Made by a program: the position numbers and the translations under genes | Shown: piece by piece, positions 27,585-36,469 of the stretch | Numbering within the stretch: position 1 is the first letter of the stretch | Layout: every line of letters begins with the position of its first letter | Notes under the pieces: generated by a model | Told to the model about the DNA's origin: nothing | What the model saw: only the letters and a program-made list of their open reading frames with translations | Databases searched by the model: none | From: Streptomyces ruber | GTDB taxonomy: Bacteria; Actinomycetota; Actinomycetes; Streptomycetales; Streptomycetaceae | Direction of reading: 5' to 3' | Assembly: GCF_014648075.1 (NCBI RefSeq) | Contig: NZ_BMQK01000018.1 | Coordinates: 62,001 to 126,000, forward strand | DNA length: 64,000 nt

Positions 27585-29240
27585 TCAGGCGCGCACCGTC
27601 CTGCGCGCGGTCACCCCTGCCCACCAGATCGTCGCCGCCCCCACGACCAGCGGCCACAGCAGTCCCACCGCGTCCGGAGCCGTCCCGCGCGCCGGCCCGT
27701 CCACCACGGCCAGGCACCCGAGCGCCACCAGCGGCCCCCGCACCTGCCACAGCAGGGCCCCGAGCGGACCCGTGTCACCCAGCGGAGTCGTCGAACCCAG
27801 CATCAGGTGCGCCGGTACGGGCCCCCGGTACGCACTCACCAGCGCCGCACCGACCAGGGCGGGCACCATCAGCGGCAGCACCACGAGGGCGTCCGTCCAC
27901 GCTCCCGCCGCCCGGGCCGCCGCACCGCCGAGCGCGAACAGCACCAGCAGTCCGGCCGTCGGCACCAGCCCGTGCCGCCGGGCCAACTGCCCGGCTGACC
28001 ACGGCAGTTGTGCGGCCCTGCGGACGTCGTCGGTCTCGATCCGCGCCGGCTCCGCCAGCTGGGCCGCGGCCAGGTACCCGGCCGGCAGCGCCAGCAGAGT
28101 GACCGGTGCGGGCACCCCTTCAAGGCTCACCAGCGCCACCGCCGCGCCCGCCCAGACCAGCGCCCACCGAAGCCGCTCCGGCGTCCGCAGCAGCGCGGTC
28201 GCGTCCCGCCACGGCACCACCAGCTCCGGCCGGCGGGGGAGGGGCAGCCGCGCCGTGTGCCGGGACGCGCGGCGCCGGGTGGCCCGTACGGCCGCACGGG
28301 CCTGGCGCAGGTCGAGCGCGTACAGCGACGCCTGCACACGGAGCGCGGTACCCGCCTGGGTACGCAGCACCCGCGCCGGGATGTGCGGCACGGCGCCTGT
28401 CGCGTGCCTGCCGGCCACGAGCAGCACGACCGCCGTGAGCACGGCCCCCGCCCCGGCGGCGAGGACACCCGGCCCGCCCGCCGCGCTCGTCAGCGGCAGT
28501 GCCGCCCACCCCCACGGCCCCGACCAGAGCACCAGCCGCTCGCCGGGCCACGGGCCGTACACCAGCGACACACCGGCCACCGCCCACAGCGCCGCGACGA
28601 CGGCCCGCGACACCCGGAAGACCGGGAGCCGGTGCACGGACGCGTCCGAGTCCTGGCGTTGCACCAGCACCGCCAGGGCCGTACCGGCGAAACCGGCGGC
28701 CCCGCCACCGAAGGCACCGGCACCGGTCATGCCCCACCAGGTGCCCGCGCCGAGCGCGTGCAGCAGGAAACCCGCCACCGCTCCCACCGCCACGGCGACC
28801 AGCGACACCCGCACAGCCGACGCGACGAACCGGGGCAGCAGCAGCGCCCGGCGCAGCACGGGCTGGGGCAGCAGCCAGGTCACCGCCGCCCGGTCCAGCA
28901 ACGCCGGCCCCTGCCAGCCGCCCCGTGCCGCCAGCAGCAGCACGACACCCGCCAGCACGGCCGGGACCAGCGTCGGCAGCGCCGGCAGGATCCGGCCGGC
29001 CACGGGACCTGCCAGCCGCCCGTCGGCTCCGGCCCGCGCCGCGGCCAGCAGCAGCGGCACACCCCAGATGGCGAACAGCAGCGCCGTGCAGTACAGCGTG
29101 TAGGCCAGACCCCGGCGCCGCTTGTCCCGCTCGCCCGCCCGCACGACCCGCAGCCGGGCCAGCACGTCCGCGGTGGCGCGCGCGGCGGCCTCCCGGTCCG
29201 CGTCCACGAGCACGTGCGGCTGCGGCTGCGACTCACTCAC
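27585..29240 (-). CDS. ABC exporter membrane protein (about 12 helices)
   Basis: A 551-aa hydrophobic protein with a cytosolic N-terminus (about residues 1-45, VLVDADREAAARATADVLARL) and about a dozen membrane segments. I do not recognise a named family. The GTG at 29240 overlaps the stop of the ATPase gene by 8 bp, so the two are translated together and form one transporter. Because the ATPase is of the small export type and there is no binding protein, export is more likely than import. The cargo is unknown. The codon usage is very Ala/Val/Leu rich. Confidence 0.8.
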   Translation of the reverse strand: MSESQPQPHVLVDADREAAARATADVLARLRVVRAGERDKRRRGLAYTLYCTALLFAIWGVPLLLAAARAGADGRLAGPVAGRILPALPTLVPAVLAGVVLLLAARGGWQGPALLDRAAVTWLLPQPVLRRALLLPRFVASAVRVSLVAVAVGAVAGFLLHALGAGTWWGMTGAGAFGGGAAGFAGTALAVLVQRQDSDASVHRLPVFRVSRAVVAALWAVAGVSLVYGPWPGERLVLWSGPWGWAALPLTSAAGGPGVLAAGAGAVLTAVVLLVAGRHATGAVPHIPARVLRTQAGTALRVQASLYALDLRQARAAVRATRRRASRHTARLPLPRRPELVVPWRDATALLRTPERLRWALVWAGAAVALVSLEGVPAPVTLLALPAGYLAAAQLAEPARIETDDVRRAAQLPWSAGQLARRHGLVPTAGLLVLFALGGAAARAAGAWTDALVVLPLMVPALVGAALVSAYRGPVPAHLMLGSTTPLGDTGPLGALLWQVRGPLVALGCLAVVDGPARGTAPDAVGLLWPLVVGAATIWWAGVTARRTVRA

Positions 29241-29898
29241 CGTCCGCACGCGGTGTCCGCTCCTCGACCAGCCGTCCCTCTCCGGAGACGGTGAACGCCG
29301 CGTCGGCCACCGCGGCGGCCAGGGTCCGGTCGTGCGTGGCCAGCAGCACGGCCGTACCGTCCGCCTTCGCGGCGAGCAGCCGCTCGGCGAGCCGTCCCCG
29401 GCCGTCCGTGTCGATACGCTGCTCCGGCTCGTCGAGGATCAGCATCGAACAGGGACGCACGAAAGCCTGCGCCAACGCCATCAACTGCGTCTGCCCGGAC
29501 GACAGTTGATGGGGCAGCGCGTCCGCGTGCCCGTCGAGACGGTGCTCCCTCAGGATGTCGTCGACCGTCTCCCCGGCGGCCTGCCCCAGGCCGTGGGCGA
29601 GCGCGACGAGCATGAGGTGCTCCCGGACACTCAGGTCCGGGTAGCCCACGCCGCCGTCCAGCACGACGGCGACCTCGGCACGCAGGGTCACGTCGTCCTC
29701 GGAGACGGTCCGGCCCAGGAAGGTCACCGTCCCCTCCTCCGGCCGCTCCCGGCCCGCGGCGAGCCGCAGCAGTGTCGACTTCCCCGAACCGTTCTCACCG
29801 AGCAGGACGACGCATTCACCGGCCCCGACGGACAGGTCCACCCCGGCCACGACGACCCGGTCGTCGTAGCCGTGACGCACTCCGGCCATTTCCAGCAT
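29233..29898 (-). CDS. ABC transporter ATP-binding protein
   Basis: A 221-aa nucleotide-binding subunit. Walker A is LGENGSGKSTLL, the signature is LSSGQTQLM, Walker B is SMLILDEPEQ, and the H-loop is LLATHDRTL. The ATG at 29898 is chosen because TACGGT (29911-29906) ends seven bases upstream, with TTGATC (29935-29930) 18 bp further, which predicts a leaderless mRNA. A GTG at 29916 would lie inside the promoter. It partners with the overlapping permease. It is divergent from the GlxA-type regulator, whose role in its control is possible but not shown. Confidence 0.92.
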   Translation of the reverse strand: MLEMAGVRHGYDDRVVVAGVDLSVGAGECVVLLGENGSGKSTLLRLAAGRERPEEGTVTFLGRTVSEDDVTLRAEVAVVLDGGVGYPDLSVREHLMLVALAHGLGQAAGETVDDILREHRLDGHADALPHQLSSGQTQLMALAQAFVRPCSMLILDEPEQRIDTDGRGRLAERLLAAKADGTAVLLATHDRTLAAAVADAAFTVSGEGRLVEERTPRADGE

Positions 29899-29905
29899 GT
29901 GCACC

Positions 29906-30001
29906 ACCGTAGGCACGGCCGGTGAAGTGGATCAAGGGCGCGGGCGGGGCTCACCGTCCTCCACCGAGCATGAGGAGACGCGCCCGTCCCTCACGTACCC
30001 T
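29906..30001. promoter_or_regulatory. Divergent leaderless promoters for the ABC genes and the GlxA-type regulator
   Basis: On the minus strand TTGATC (29930-29935) and TACGGT (29906-29911) precede the ATG at 29898. On the plus strand TACCCT (29996-30001) precedes the GTG at 30009, with TGAGGA (29971-29976) as a weak -35. Both -10 boxes end 7 nt before a start codon. Confidence 0.6.
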
Positions 30002-30008
30002 GCATGCC

Positions 30009-30965
30009 GTGCCAGCCTCCCGTCCGCGTCGTGTCGCCGTGCTCGTGCTCGAAGGGGCGAAGCCGCTCGACGTCGGTATCCCGGCGCAGGTGTTCACCAC
30101 CCGGGCGAGCATGCCGTACGAGGTCCGGGTGTGCGGGGCGGCACCCGGGCTCGTGACCGGCGGTGACGGCCTGTCGTACCACGTCGCCCACGGGCTCGAC
30201 GCGCTGCCGTGGGCCGACATCGTGTTCGTCCCCGGCTACCGGTTCCCCGACCGCGAGGACCCGCCGCGGACCGTCGTCGACGCGCTGGCCGCCGCCCACG
30301 AGGCGGGTGCGCGGCTCGCCGCCATCTCGACGGGCGCGTTCGCGCTGGCGGCCACGGGGCTGCTCGACGGCCGGCGTGCCACGACGCACTGGCACTACAC
30401 GCGGGCGCTCGCGGAGCGGCATCCGCGCGTACGGGTCGACGGGAACGTCCTGTTCGTCGACGAGGGCAGTGTGCTGACGTCGGCGGGCGCCGCCTCCGGC
30501 ATCGACCTGTGCCTGCACATACTGCGCGGCGATCTCGGGGTGGCCGCGTCCAACCACGCGGCCCGGCGCCTGGTCGCGGCCCCCTACCGCAGCGGCGGCC
30601 AGGCGCAGTACGTGCCGCGCAGTGTGCCCGAGCCGCTCGGCGAGCTGTTCGCCGCCACCCGCGAGTGGGCGCTGCACCGGCTCGGCGAGCCCCTCACGCT
30701 GGAGATGCTGGCCCGGCACGCGGCCGTGTCGCCGCGCACCTTCTCGCGGCGCTTCGTCGAGGACACGGGGTACACGCCGATGCAGTGGGTCATGCGCGCC
30801 CGCGTCGACATGGCCCGTGAGCTGCTCGAGCGTTCGACGCTGGGGGTCGAGCAGATCGCCGCCGACGTCGGTCTCGGCACCGGGGCGAACCTGCGACTGC
30901 ACTTCCGGCGCATCCTCGGCACCACACCGAGCGAGTACCGGCGCACCTTCGCCCGGGGCGAGTAG
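30009..30965 (+). CDS. GlxA-family transcriptional regulator (DJ-1/PfpI plus AraC HTH)
   Basis: A 318-aa regulator. The N-terminal DJ-1/PfpI-like domain (about 5-175) has the STGAFALAATGLLDGRRATTHW block. The nucleophile-elbow position, often Cys in this family, reads Ser-Thr here, so this is a sensor rather than an enzyme. The C-terminal AraC double HTH (about 215-315) includes LTLEMLARHAAVSPRTFSRRF and GTGANLRLHFRRILGTTPSEYRR. The GTG at 30009 follows TACCCT by seven bases, predicting a leaderless mRNA. The open frame upstream is not protein-like. The inducer is unknown. Confidence 0.9.
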   Translation: MPASRPRRVAVLVLEGAKPLDVGIPAQVFTTRASMPYEVRVCGAAPGLVTGGDGLSYHVAHGLDALPWADIVFVPGYRFPDREDPPRTVVDALAAAHEAGARLAAISTGAFALAATGLLDGRRATTHWHYTRALAERHPRVRVDGNVLFVDEGSVLTSAGAASGIDLCLHILRGDLGVAASNHAARRLVAAPYRSGGQAQYVPRSVPEPLGELFAATREWALHRLGEPLTLEMLARHAAVSPRTFSRRFVEDTGYTPMQWVMRARVDMARELLERSTLGVEQIAADVGLGTGANLRLHFRRILGTTPSEYRRTFARGE

Positions 30966-31068
30966 CCCGCCGACGCCTGGCACGATCCTTACGAACCGTG
31001 GCACTCGCGCCGCTGTCACGGGCGAACGCCGGGCGCGAGTCTGAGGGCGAACGGAAGGGACACCATTC

Positions 31069-32070
31069 ATGACTCGCATCGCCATCAACGGATTCGGCCG
31101 CATCGGACGCAATGTGCTGCGCGCCCTGCTCGAACGCGACAGCGGCCTCGAGGTCGTCGCCGTGAACGACCTCACCGAGCCCGCCACCCTCGCGCGGCTG
31201 CTCGCGTACGACACGACGGCCGGCCGCCTCGGCCGCCCGGTGAGCGTGGACGGGGACACCCTCGTCGTGGACGGCCGCCGCGTCAGGGTGCTCGCCGAGC
31301 GCGAACCGGCACGGCTGCCCTGGGCGGAACTCGGCGTGGACATCGTGCTGGAGGCGACCGGCCGCTTCACCTCGGCCAAGGCCGCCCGCGCCCACCTCGA
31401 CGCGGGCGCGGCCAAGGTGCTCGTCAGCGCGCCGTCGGACGGGGCCGACGTCACCGTCGCGTACGGCGTCAACACCGAGGCGTACGACCCGGCCGCGCAC
31501 ACGATCGTCTCGAACGCCTCCTGCACCACCAACGCGCTCGCGCCGCTGGCCGCGGTGCTCGACGAACTCGCCGGCATCGAGCACGGCTTCATGACCACGG
31601 TGCACGCCTACACGCAGGAGCAGAACCTCCAGGACGGCCCGCACCGCGACGCCCGCCGGGCCCGCGCCGCCGCCGTCAACATCGTGCCGACCACCACGGG
31701 CGCCGCGAAGGCGATCGGACTGGTCCTGCCGGGTCTCGACGGCAAGCTGTCGGGCGACTCGATCCGGGTGCCGGTGCCCGTCGGCTCGATCGTGGAGCTC
31801 AACACCGCCGTCGCCCGCGACGTGACGCGCGACGAGGTACTGGCGGCGTACCGCGCCGCGGCGGAAGGCCCGCTCGCCGGCATCCTGGAGTACTCGGAGG
31901 ACCCGCTGGTGTCGTCCGACATCACGGGCAACCCGGCCTCCTCGGTCTTCGACTCGGCCCTCACCCGCGTGGACGGCCGCCACATCAAGGTCGTCGCCTG
32001 GTACGACAACGAGTGGGGGTTCTCGCACCGCGTCGTCGACACGCTCGAACTCCTCGCGGGCCGCCGCTGA
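31069..32070 (+). CDS. gap: Type I glyceraldehyde-3-phosphate dehydrogenase
   Basis: A 333-aa glycolytic enzyme oxidising glyceraldehyde-3-phosphate to 1,3-bisphosphoglycerate. The NAD fold starts MTRIAINGFGRIGRNVLRAL, with NDL (Asp34) indicating NAD preference. The catalytic Cys152 sits in SNASCTTNALAP, with a downstream His in the usual position and the C-terminal WYDNEWGFSHRVVD. AAGGGA precedes the ATG. It is monocistronic, ending at a strong bidirectional terminator. Streptomyces often carry several gap paralogues; which one this is cannot be told. Confidence 0.96.
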   Translation: MTRIAINGFGRIGRNVLRALLERDSGLEVVAVNDLTEPATLARLLAYDTTAGRLGRPVSVDGDTLVVDGRRVRVLAEREPARLPWAELGVDIVLEATGRFTSAKAARAHLDAGAAKVLVSAPSDGADVTVAYGVNTEAYDPAAHTIVSNASCTTNALAPLAAVLDELAGIEHGFMTTVHAYTQEQNLQDGPHRDARRARAAAVNIVPTTTGAAKAIGLVLPGLDGKLSGDSIRVPVPVGSIVELNTAVARDVTRDEVLAAYRAAAEGPLAGILEYSEDPLVSSDITGNPASSVFDSALTRVDGRHIKVVAWYDNEWGFSHRVVDTLELLAGRR

Positions 32071-32186
32071 CCCGGGCACGGCCCCGCGGGGTGACGCATC
32101 GCGGACAGGCGGTCCCGGAGCCGGCTCCTGGCCCCGCTCCCCGGCGGCGGCGCCCCGTCGGACGCCGCACCCTCGACGTCACGCGG

Positions 32187-32225
32187 GACGCGTGGGACCG
32201 GAAGGTGCTTCCGGTCCCACGCGTC
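32187..32225. terminator. Very strong bidirectional terminator
   Basis: Arms 32187-32204 and 32208-32225 are a perfect 18-bp inverted repeat around the 3-nt loop GTG. It sits between convergent gap and the PL11 lyase gene. Confidence 0.85.
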
Positions 32226-32305
32226 ATCGGTGGCCCGGGCATGCCGATGCCCTCACCGTCAGGTACTGCACCCGCGTCCCGGGAGTCCGGACACCGTGGC
32301 GTCCG

Positions 32306-34306
32306 TCACCGCGTGTAGCGGATGGCGGGCCGCGGCGGCTGCTTCATGCCCTTCCCGATGAAGTAGCCCGTCCACGGCGGCTGGTTGTAGGCGGTGTTCT
32401 GCCACGCCACCCCGAGGCGGTACTGCGGATCGTGCATCAGCGTCGGCAGCCGCAGGTCCGTCCCGGCGGTCGTGGTGTAGACGCGCAGCGCCGACTCGTC
32501 CTGGGCGCGGTAGATCACTTCCTCGCGCCAGTCGCCGTACAGGTCGGCCTGGAGCACGGGATTGCCCTTGGTCCAGTTGTTGGTGTGCACGCCCTCGGGC
32601 CGGAAGACGGTGTTCTGGGTGCCGCTCCGCCAGTCCCACTTGGCGACGTACGGGCGGCCCGCCGGGTCGGCCGCCTCGTCGAAGTCGTGGTCGAGGATCT
32701 CCCGGAGCGGGTCGCCGTCCCACCAGATCATGTGGTTGGCCGAGGGGATGGACGTGCCGAGCAGGGTGCCGTCGGCGGCCCGCAGTTCGCCCTCGCGCGA
32801 GTTCCAGGCGCCGGTCGCGGTGACCGCCCAGGCCTCGGCGCCCGGGTGGGTGGGGTCGATGTCACCGGCCGCCGCGCGCCCGATGTCCCGGGTGGCGGGC
32901 ATGCTGTGGATGATCTCGCCGGTGGCCGCGTCCCGGAACGTCGCACCACGGTTGCCGGAGGAGGACATCGACTCGTGGGCGGCGAACACCTCCAGCCCCG
33001 GACGGCTCGGGTCGAGGTCCGAGACGTGCAGCGAGTCCCCGTGACCGAGGCGGGTGTTGTACAGCGGCGAGCCGTCGTCGTCCACGGTCAGCGAGCCGTA
33101 CACGATCTCGTCCCGGGCGTCGCCGTCCACGTCCGCGACCGACAGGTTGTGGTTGCCCTGCCCCTCGTACTCCGCGCCCAGCTCGTCGGAGTCGAACGCC
33201 CAGCGCTGCTTCAGCCGCTTGCCGTCGAAGTCGAAGGCGGTGAGGGTGGAGCGGGTGTAGTAGCCGCGGGCGAACACGACCGAGGGGCGCCTGCCGTCCA
33301 GGTAGGCGACGCCGGCCAGGAAGCGGTCGGCGCGGTTGCCGTAGCAGTCGCCCCAGGCGCAGGTGTCGCCGCGGCCGGGGACGTAGTCCACGGTGTCGAC
33401 CGCCGCACCGGTCCGGCCGTCGAAGACGGTCAGGTACTCCGGTCCGGTCAGCACGTAGCCGCTGCCGTTGCGGTGGTCGGCCGCCGCGTCGCCGATCACC
33501 TTGCCCCTGCCGTCCACCGTGCCGTCGGCCGTCTTCACGGTCACCTCGGCCCGGCCGTCGCCGTTCAGGTCGTAGACCATGAGCTGGGTGTAGTGCGCCC
33601 CGGCGCGGATGTTGCGGCCCAGGTCGATGCGCCACAGCTGTTCGCCGTCCAGGGTGTACGCGTCCAGGACGACGTTCCCGGTGTAGCCGCTGCGGGAGTT
33701 GTCCTGGGCGTTGCTCGGCTCCCACTTCTGCACGATCTCGTAGCGGCCGTCGCCGTCGAGGTCGCCGACGCTCGCGTCGTTGAGGTGGTACGTGTACTCC
33801 TGCCCGGCCGGTGTGACGCCGCCCGCCGGCCGGTTGACCGGGATTTCCTTGTACTGCTCGGACCAGACGCGGAACATGGCGGTCCGTTCGGTTACCTTGC
33901 CGCCGCGCAGCACCTCGACCCGGTAGACCGAGCGGGCGGTGCCGTGCCGGTCGGTGAGGCTGGTCGCGTCGCGGACCGGGGTGCGGGTGATGCGGCGGCC
34001 GTCCCGGTACACGTGGAAGGCGGTGTTCTCCGGGTCCAGGCCGAGCAGGCGCCAGCCGACGAAGACCCCGTCCCCGGTCTTCACGGCGACCGGCGCCCGG
34101 TCGAGCCGTTCCATCTGGCGCAGCGGGCGCTCCGGCCGGTGACGGTCGTCGGTCGCGGTGGCCGGGCCGGTGAACGCGGTGGCGGCCGTGGCCAGGGCGG
34201 CGACGCCCGCGGTGATCAGCCGGGCGCGGGCACGGCCGGCCATGGGGGCGGTCCTGCTCAGGCGTCTGGGTCCGGTGGTGCCGGGGAAGGTGAATCTCCT
34301 GCCCAT
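32306..34306 (-). CDS. Secreted PL11 rhamnogalacturonan lyase
   Basis: A 666-aa exported lyase of polysaccharide lyase family 11, cleaving the rhamnogalacturonan-I backbone of pectin by beta-elimination. The signal peptide is RARARLITAGVAALATAATA with a cut near ATA-TDD. The mature chain starts with an immunoglobulin-like region (VGWRLLGLDPENTAFHVYRDG). An eight-bladed beta-propeller follows, with repeated calcium-binding loops such as VGDLDGDGRYEIV, VYDLNGDGRAEV and VADVDGDARDEIV. AAAGGAG lies 7 nt before the ATG. A TGAATCGATTCA palindrome 64 bp upstream suggests LacI-type control by a pectin breakdown product. Confidence 0.94.
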   Translation of the reverse strand: MGRRFTFPGTTGPRRLSRTAPMAGRARARLITAGVAALATAATAFTGPATATDDRHRPERPLRQMERLDRAPVAVKTGDGVFVGWRLLGLDPENTAFHVYRDGRRITRTPVRDATSLTDRHGTARSVYRVEVLRGGKVTERTAMFRVWSEQYKEIPVNRPAGGVTPAGQEYTYHLNDASVGDLDGDGRYEIVQKWEPSNAQDNSRSGYTGNVVLDAYTLDGEQLWRIDLGRNIRAGAHYTQLMVYDLNGDGRAEVTVKTADGTVDGRGKVIGDAAADHRNGSGYVLTGPEYLTVFDGRTGAAVDTVDYVPGRGDTCAWGDCYGNRADRFLAGVAYLDGRRPSVVFARGYYTRSTLTAFDFDGKRLKQRWAFDSDELGAEYEGQGNHNLSVADVDGDARDEIVYGSLTVDDDGSPLYNTRLGHGDSLHVSDLDPSRPGLEVFAAHESMSSSGNRGATFRDAATGEIIHSMPATRDIGRAAAGDIDPTHPGAEAWAVTATGAWNSREGELRAADGTLLGTSIPSANHMIWWDGDPLREILDHDFDEAADPAGRPYVAKWDWRSGTQNTVFRPEGVHTNNWTKGNPVLQADLYGDWREEVIYRAQDESALRVYTTTAGTDLRLPTLMHDPQYRLGVAWQNTAYNQPPWTGYFIGKGMKQPPRPAIRYTR

Positions 34307-34369
34307 CCGAATGCTCCTTTGCTGTCGGACGACGGGTTCTGACGGCTCTTCACGGGTGACGACAGGTTT

Positions 34370-34381
34370 TGAATCGATTCA
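34370..34381 (-). promoter_or_regulatory. LacI-type operator upstream of the PL11 gene
   Basis: TGAATCGATTCA is a perfect 12-bp palindrome with a central CG, the layout typical of LacI-family operators. It is 64 bp before the lyase start. No matching LacI gene is adjacent, so the regulator would be encoded elsewhere. Confidence 0.6.
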
Positions 34382-34458
34382 TCTGCCGGCCGTTCGAGTG
34401 TGGCAACGGCTGATCGATCCCGTCAATCGTTGTGCGAGCTTGTTGTGCGAGCCTGTTG

Positions 34459-34722
34459 AATTCCGAGCCGGAGCCGGAGCCAGAGCCGAAGCCGGAGCCG
34501 AGTCGGAGCGGAAGTCGGAGTCGGAGCCGAGTCGGAGCGGAAGTCGGAGCCGGAGCCCGGGCGGAAGTCGGAACCGGAGCCGCGCGCCGGAACTGACGGA
34601 ACCGGATCGGGGTGTGCTGTGCGACTCCTGGTGCCTCGCCCGCCTCGCCTCGCCCCGCCTCCCCTCGCCCCGCCTCGCCCCGCCTCGCCCCGCCTCGCCC
34701 CGCCCCGCCCCGCCTCGGCGTC
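34459..34722. repeat. Low-complexity tandem repeats
   Basis: 34459-34590 is built from GAGCCG, GAGTCG and GGAAGTCG hexamer-like units. 34640-34722 consists of CGCCCCGCCT-type 10-mers. These lie between the PL11 promoter and a 110-aa gene and do not encode a credible protein. Confidence 0.8.
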
Positions 34723-34780
34723 GTGGAGGACCGTACGGAGTGAGAGTCCGCGGTGCCGTCGTTCGATTATGATCTTGGTC

Positions 34781-35113
34781 ATGACCGCGCAGAACTCTGA
34801 CAAGACGCCTTCACGCAAGCAGCGACTCCAGGAGAAGCAGCGCCGCCAGCTTTCGGTGGTCGACACCGTGGACAAGGCGGAGGCCAAGGTCCGCAAGGCC
34901 GAAGCGGAACTCGCCGTGGCCGTCGCCGAGGCGGTGCAGGTGTTCGGCGGTGAGCGGGCCGCGGCCGAGGAGCTCGACATGCCCGCCGAGGCGATCCGGC
35001 GCTTCCTCGCCATGGTGGAGGAGGAGGCGGAGGCCGGCGGCGCCGACGCCGCCGCCGAGCCCGCCGGCGCCGATGCCGGAGCGGCCGACGAAGCGGAGCT
35101 CGTCACGGCGTAG
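34781..35113 (+). CDS. Small coiled-coil hypothetical protein
   Basis: A 110-aa acidic and helical protein. The basic N-terminus TPSRKQRLQEKQRRQL leads into a predicted coiled coil (VVDTVDKAEAKVRKAEAELAVAVAEAV). A short HTH-like stretch follows (GGERAAAEELDMPAEAIRRFL), then an Ala/Glu-rich tail. The middle recalls a minimal helix-turn-helix but I cannot assign a family. TATGAT (34768-34773) ends seven bases before the ATG, so the message is probably leaderless. A perfect GGGTCGCGACC hairpin terminates it. Confidence 0.8.
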   Translation: MTAQNSDKTPSRKQRLQEKQRRQLSVVDTVDKAEAKVRKAEAELAVAVAEAVQVFGGERAAAEELDMPAEAIRRFLAMVEEEAEAGGADAAAEPAGADAGAADEAELVTA

Positions 35114-35135
35114 CCGGCCGCGGGAGAGTGTGAGA

Positions 35136-35160
35136 GGGTCGCGACCGGCGGTCGCGACCC
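35136..35160 (+). terminator. Hairpin terminator
   Basis: GGGTCGCGACC (35136-35146) and GGTCGCGACCC (35150-35160) form a perfect 11-bp stem with a 3-nt loop. It separates the 110-aa gene from the stressosome operon. Confidence 0.8.
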
Positions 35161-35255
35161 TGCCGTGTGTCCGGAACGGGTGCGGCCCGTTGACGCCTGC
35201 CGTCTTGTCGTATCGTCTACCTGGTAGATTCGATCAAAGATTTGGTGGGGAAGAC

Positions 35256-36104
35256 GTGACGACTGAGGGAAACACGCAACTTCTGGTCGAAACGCTGGTG
35301 GCCCAGCGTGACGACTTCCTCGCACAGTGGACCAGCACGGTCGGTGAGGACCTGCAGGGTCGTCTGAGCAAGGCCGAGCTGGGTCACGAACTGAGTGAGC
35401 TGTACGAGGCCATTCTCGGGGCCCTCACCGCCAGTGGGCTGGACGGCCGGGGCGAGCACTTCGCCGAGACGCGCAGCCTGCTCATCGAGCTCTCCCGCAA
35501 CCGCGCGCGGCGGGGCTTCACCTCCACCGAGACCGCCCGGAGCGTCTTCGCGCTCAAGGAGGTCCTGGAGCCGTCCCTCGCGGGCGACGAGCAGGGCGCG
35601 CAGGCGTACCTGCAGTTCGCCCGGCTCCTCGACGACCTCGGCCTGCTGACCACCGAGGCGTACATCCGGACCCGCGAGGAGATCATCTCCTCCCAGGCCG
35701 AGCAGCTCCTCGAGCTGGCCACGCCCGTGGTCAAGCTGTGGGACGGCGTCGTCGGCGTCCCCCTGGTGGGCACGCTCGACTCGGCCCGTACCCAGGTCGT
35801 CATGGAGAAGCTGCTGCAGACCCTGGTCGACACCAACTCCACGCACGCCATCATCGACATCACGGGCGTCCCGACCGTGGACACCCAGGTCGCGCAGCAC
35901 CTGCTGAAGACCGTGGTCGCCGCCCGCATGATGGGCGCGCAGTGCACCATCTCGGGCATCCGGCCGCAGATCGCCCAGACGATCGTGGCGCTCGGCATCG
36001 AGTTCGGTGACATCCCCACCAACGCCTCGCTGTCGGACGCGCTGCGCCAGGCGCTGAAGGAAGTCGCCCTGGACGCCGACGACGACGTGCGGGGTCTGCT
36101 GTGA
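35256..36104 (+). CDS. rsbR: Stressosome scaffold RsbR (globin-like N-domain plus STAS)
   Basis: A 282-aa stressosome protein. The N-terminal four-helix RsbR_N sensor (about 1-140) is followed by a linker helix and a STAS domain (about 155-275). Thr210 in VPTVDTQVAQ aligns with the phosphorylated Thr of RsbR/Ser of RsbS. RsbR and RsbS build the large complex that holds the kinase RsbT until stress. The start is GTG with GGGGAAG just upstream. TTGACG (35190-35195) and TATCGT (35211-35216) are a possible promoter, though with a short spacer. The stop overlaps the rsbS start by 4 bp. Confidence 0.93.
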   Translation: MTTEGNTQLLVETLVAQRDDFLAQWTSTVGEDLQGRLSKAELGHELSELYEAILGALTASGLDGRGEHFAETRSLLIELSRNRARRGFTSTETARSVFALKEVLEPSLAGDEQGAQAYLQFARLLDDLGLLTTEAYIRTREEIISSQAEQLLELATPVVKLWDGVVGVPLVGTLDSARTQVVMEKLLQTLVDTNSTHAIIDITGVPTVDTQVAQHLLKTVVAARMMGAQCTISGIRPQIAQTIVALGIEFGDIPTNASLSDALRQALKEVALDADDDVRGLL

Positions 36105-36469
36105 CCGACCGCGTCCCCGTCCTCAAGATCGGCGAGATCCTCCTGGTCTCCATCCAGGTCGACCTGGAGGACCAGATGGTGCTGGACCTCCAGGAGGACC
36201 TCTCGAACCAGATCGTCGCCACCGGCGCCAAGGGTGTCGTCATCGACATCTCGGCGCTGGAGATCGTGGACTCCTTCGTCGGGCGCATGCTGGCGACCAA
36301 CGCCTCCATCTCGCGCGTGCTCGGCGCGGAGACGATCGTCGTCGGCATGCGGCCCGCCGTGGCCATGACGCTCGTCGAGCTCGGGCTGTCCCTGAAGGGT
36401 GTCCGCACGGCCCTCAACCTGGAGCGAGGGCTGAAGCTGCTACGGCGTCTCAGCGCGAGCCGCGGATGA
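36101..36469 (+). CDS. rsbS: Stressosome STAS protein RsbS
   Basis: A 122-aa single-domain STAS antagonist. VIDISALEIVDSFVGRML contains Ser58, matching the RsbT-phosphorylated Ser59 of Bacillus subtilis RsbS. RsbS co-assembles with RsbR and captures RsbT; phosphorylation releases RsbT. ATG and TGA overlaps of 4 bp with rsbR and rsbT indicate tight translational coupling. Confidence 0.95.
   Translation: MTDRVPVLKIGEILLVSIQVDLEDQMVLDLQEDLSNQIVATGAKGVVIDISALEIVDSFVGRMLATNASISRVLGAETIVVGMRPAVAMTLVELGLSLKGVRTALNLERGLKLLRRLSASRG

Noticed and set aside
32192..34342. 716-codon plus-strand frame opposite the PL11 gene
   Set aside because: It is a shadow frame; the minus strand has the signal peptide and the calcium-binding propeller repeats.
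34640..34722. Short CRISPR or integron-like repeat block
   Set aside because: The units are contiguous low-complexity 10-mers with no spacers or associated genes.
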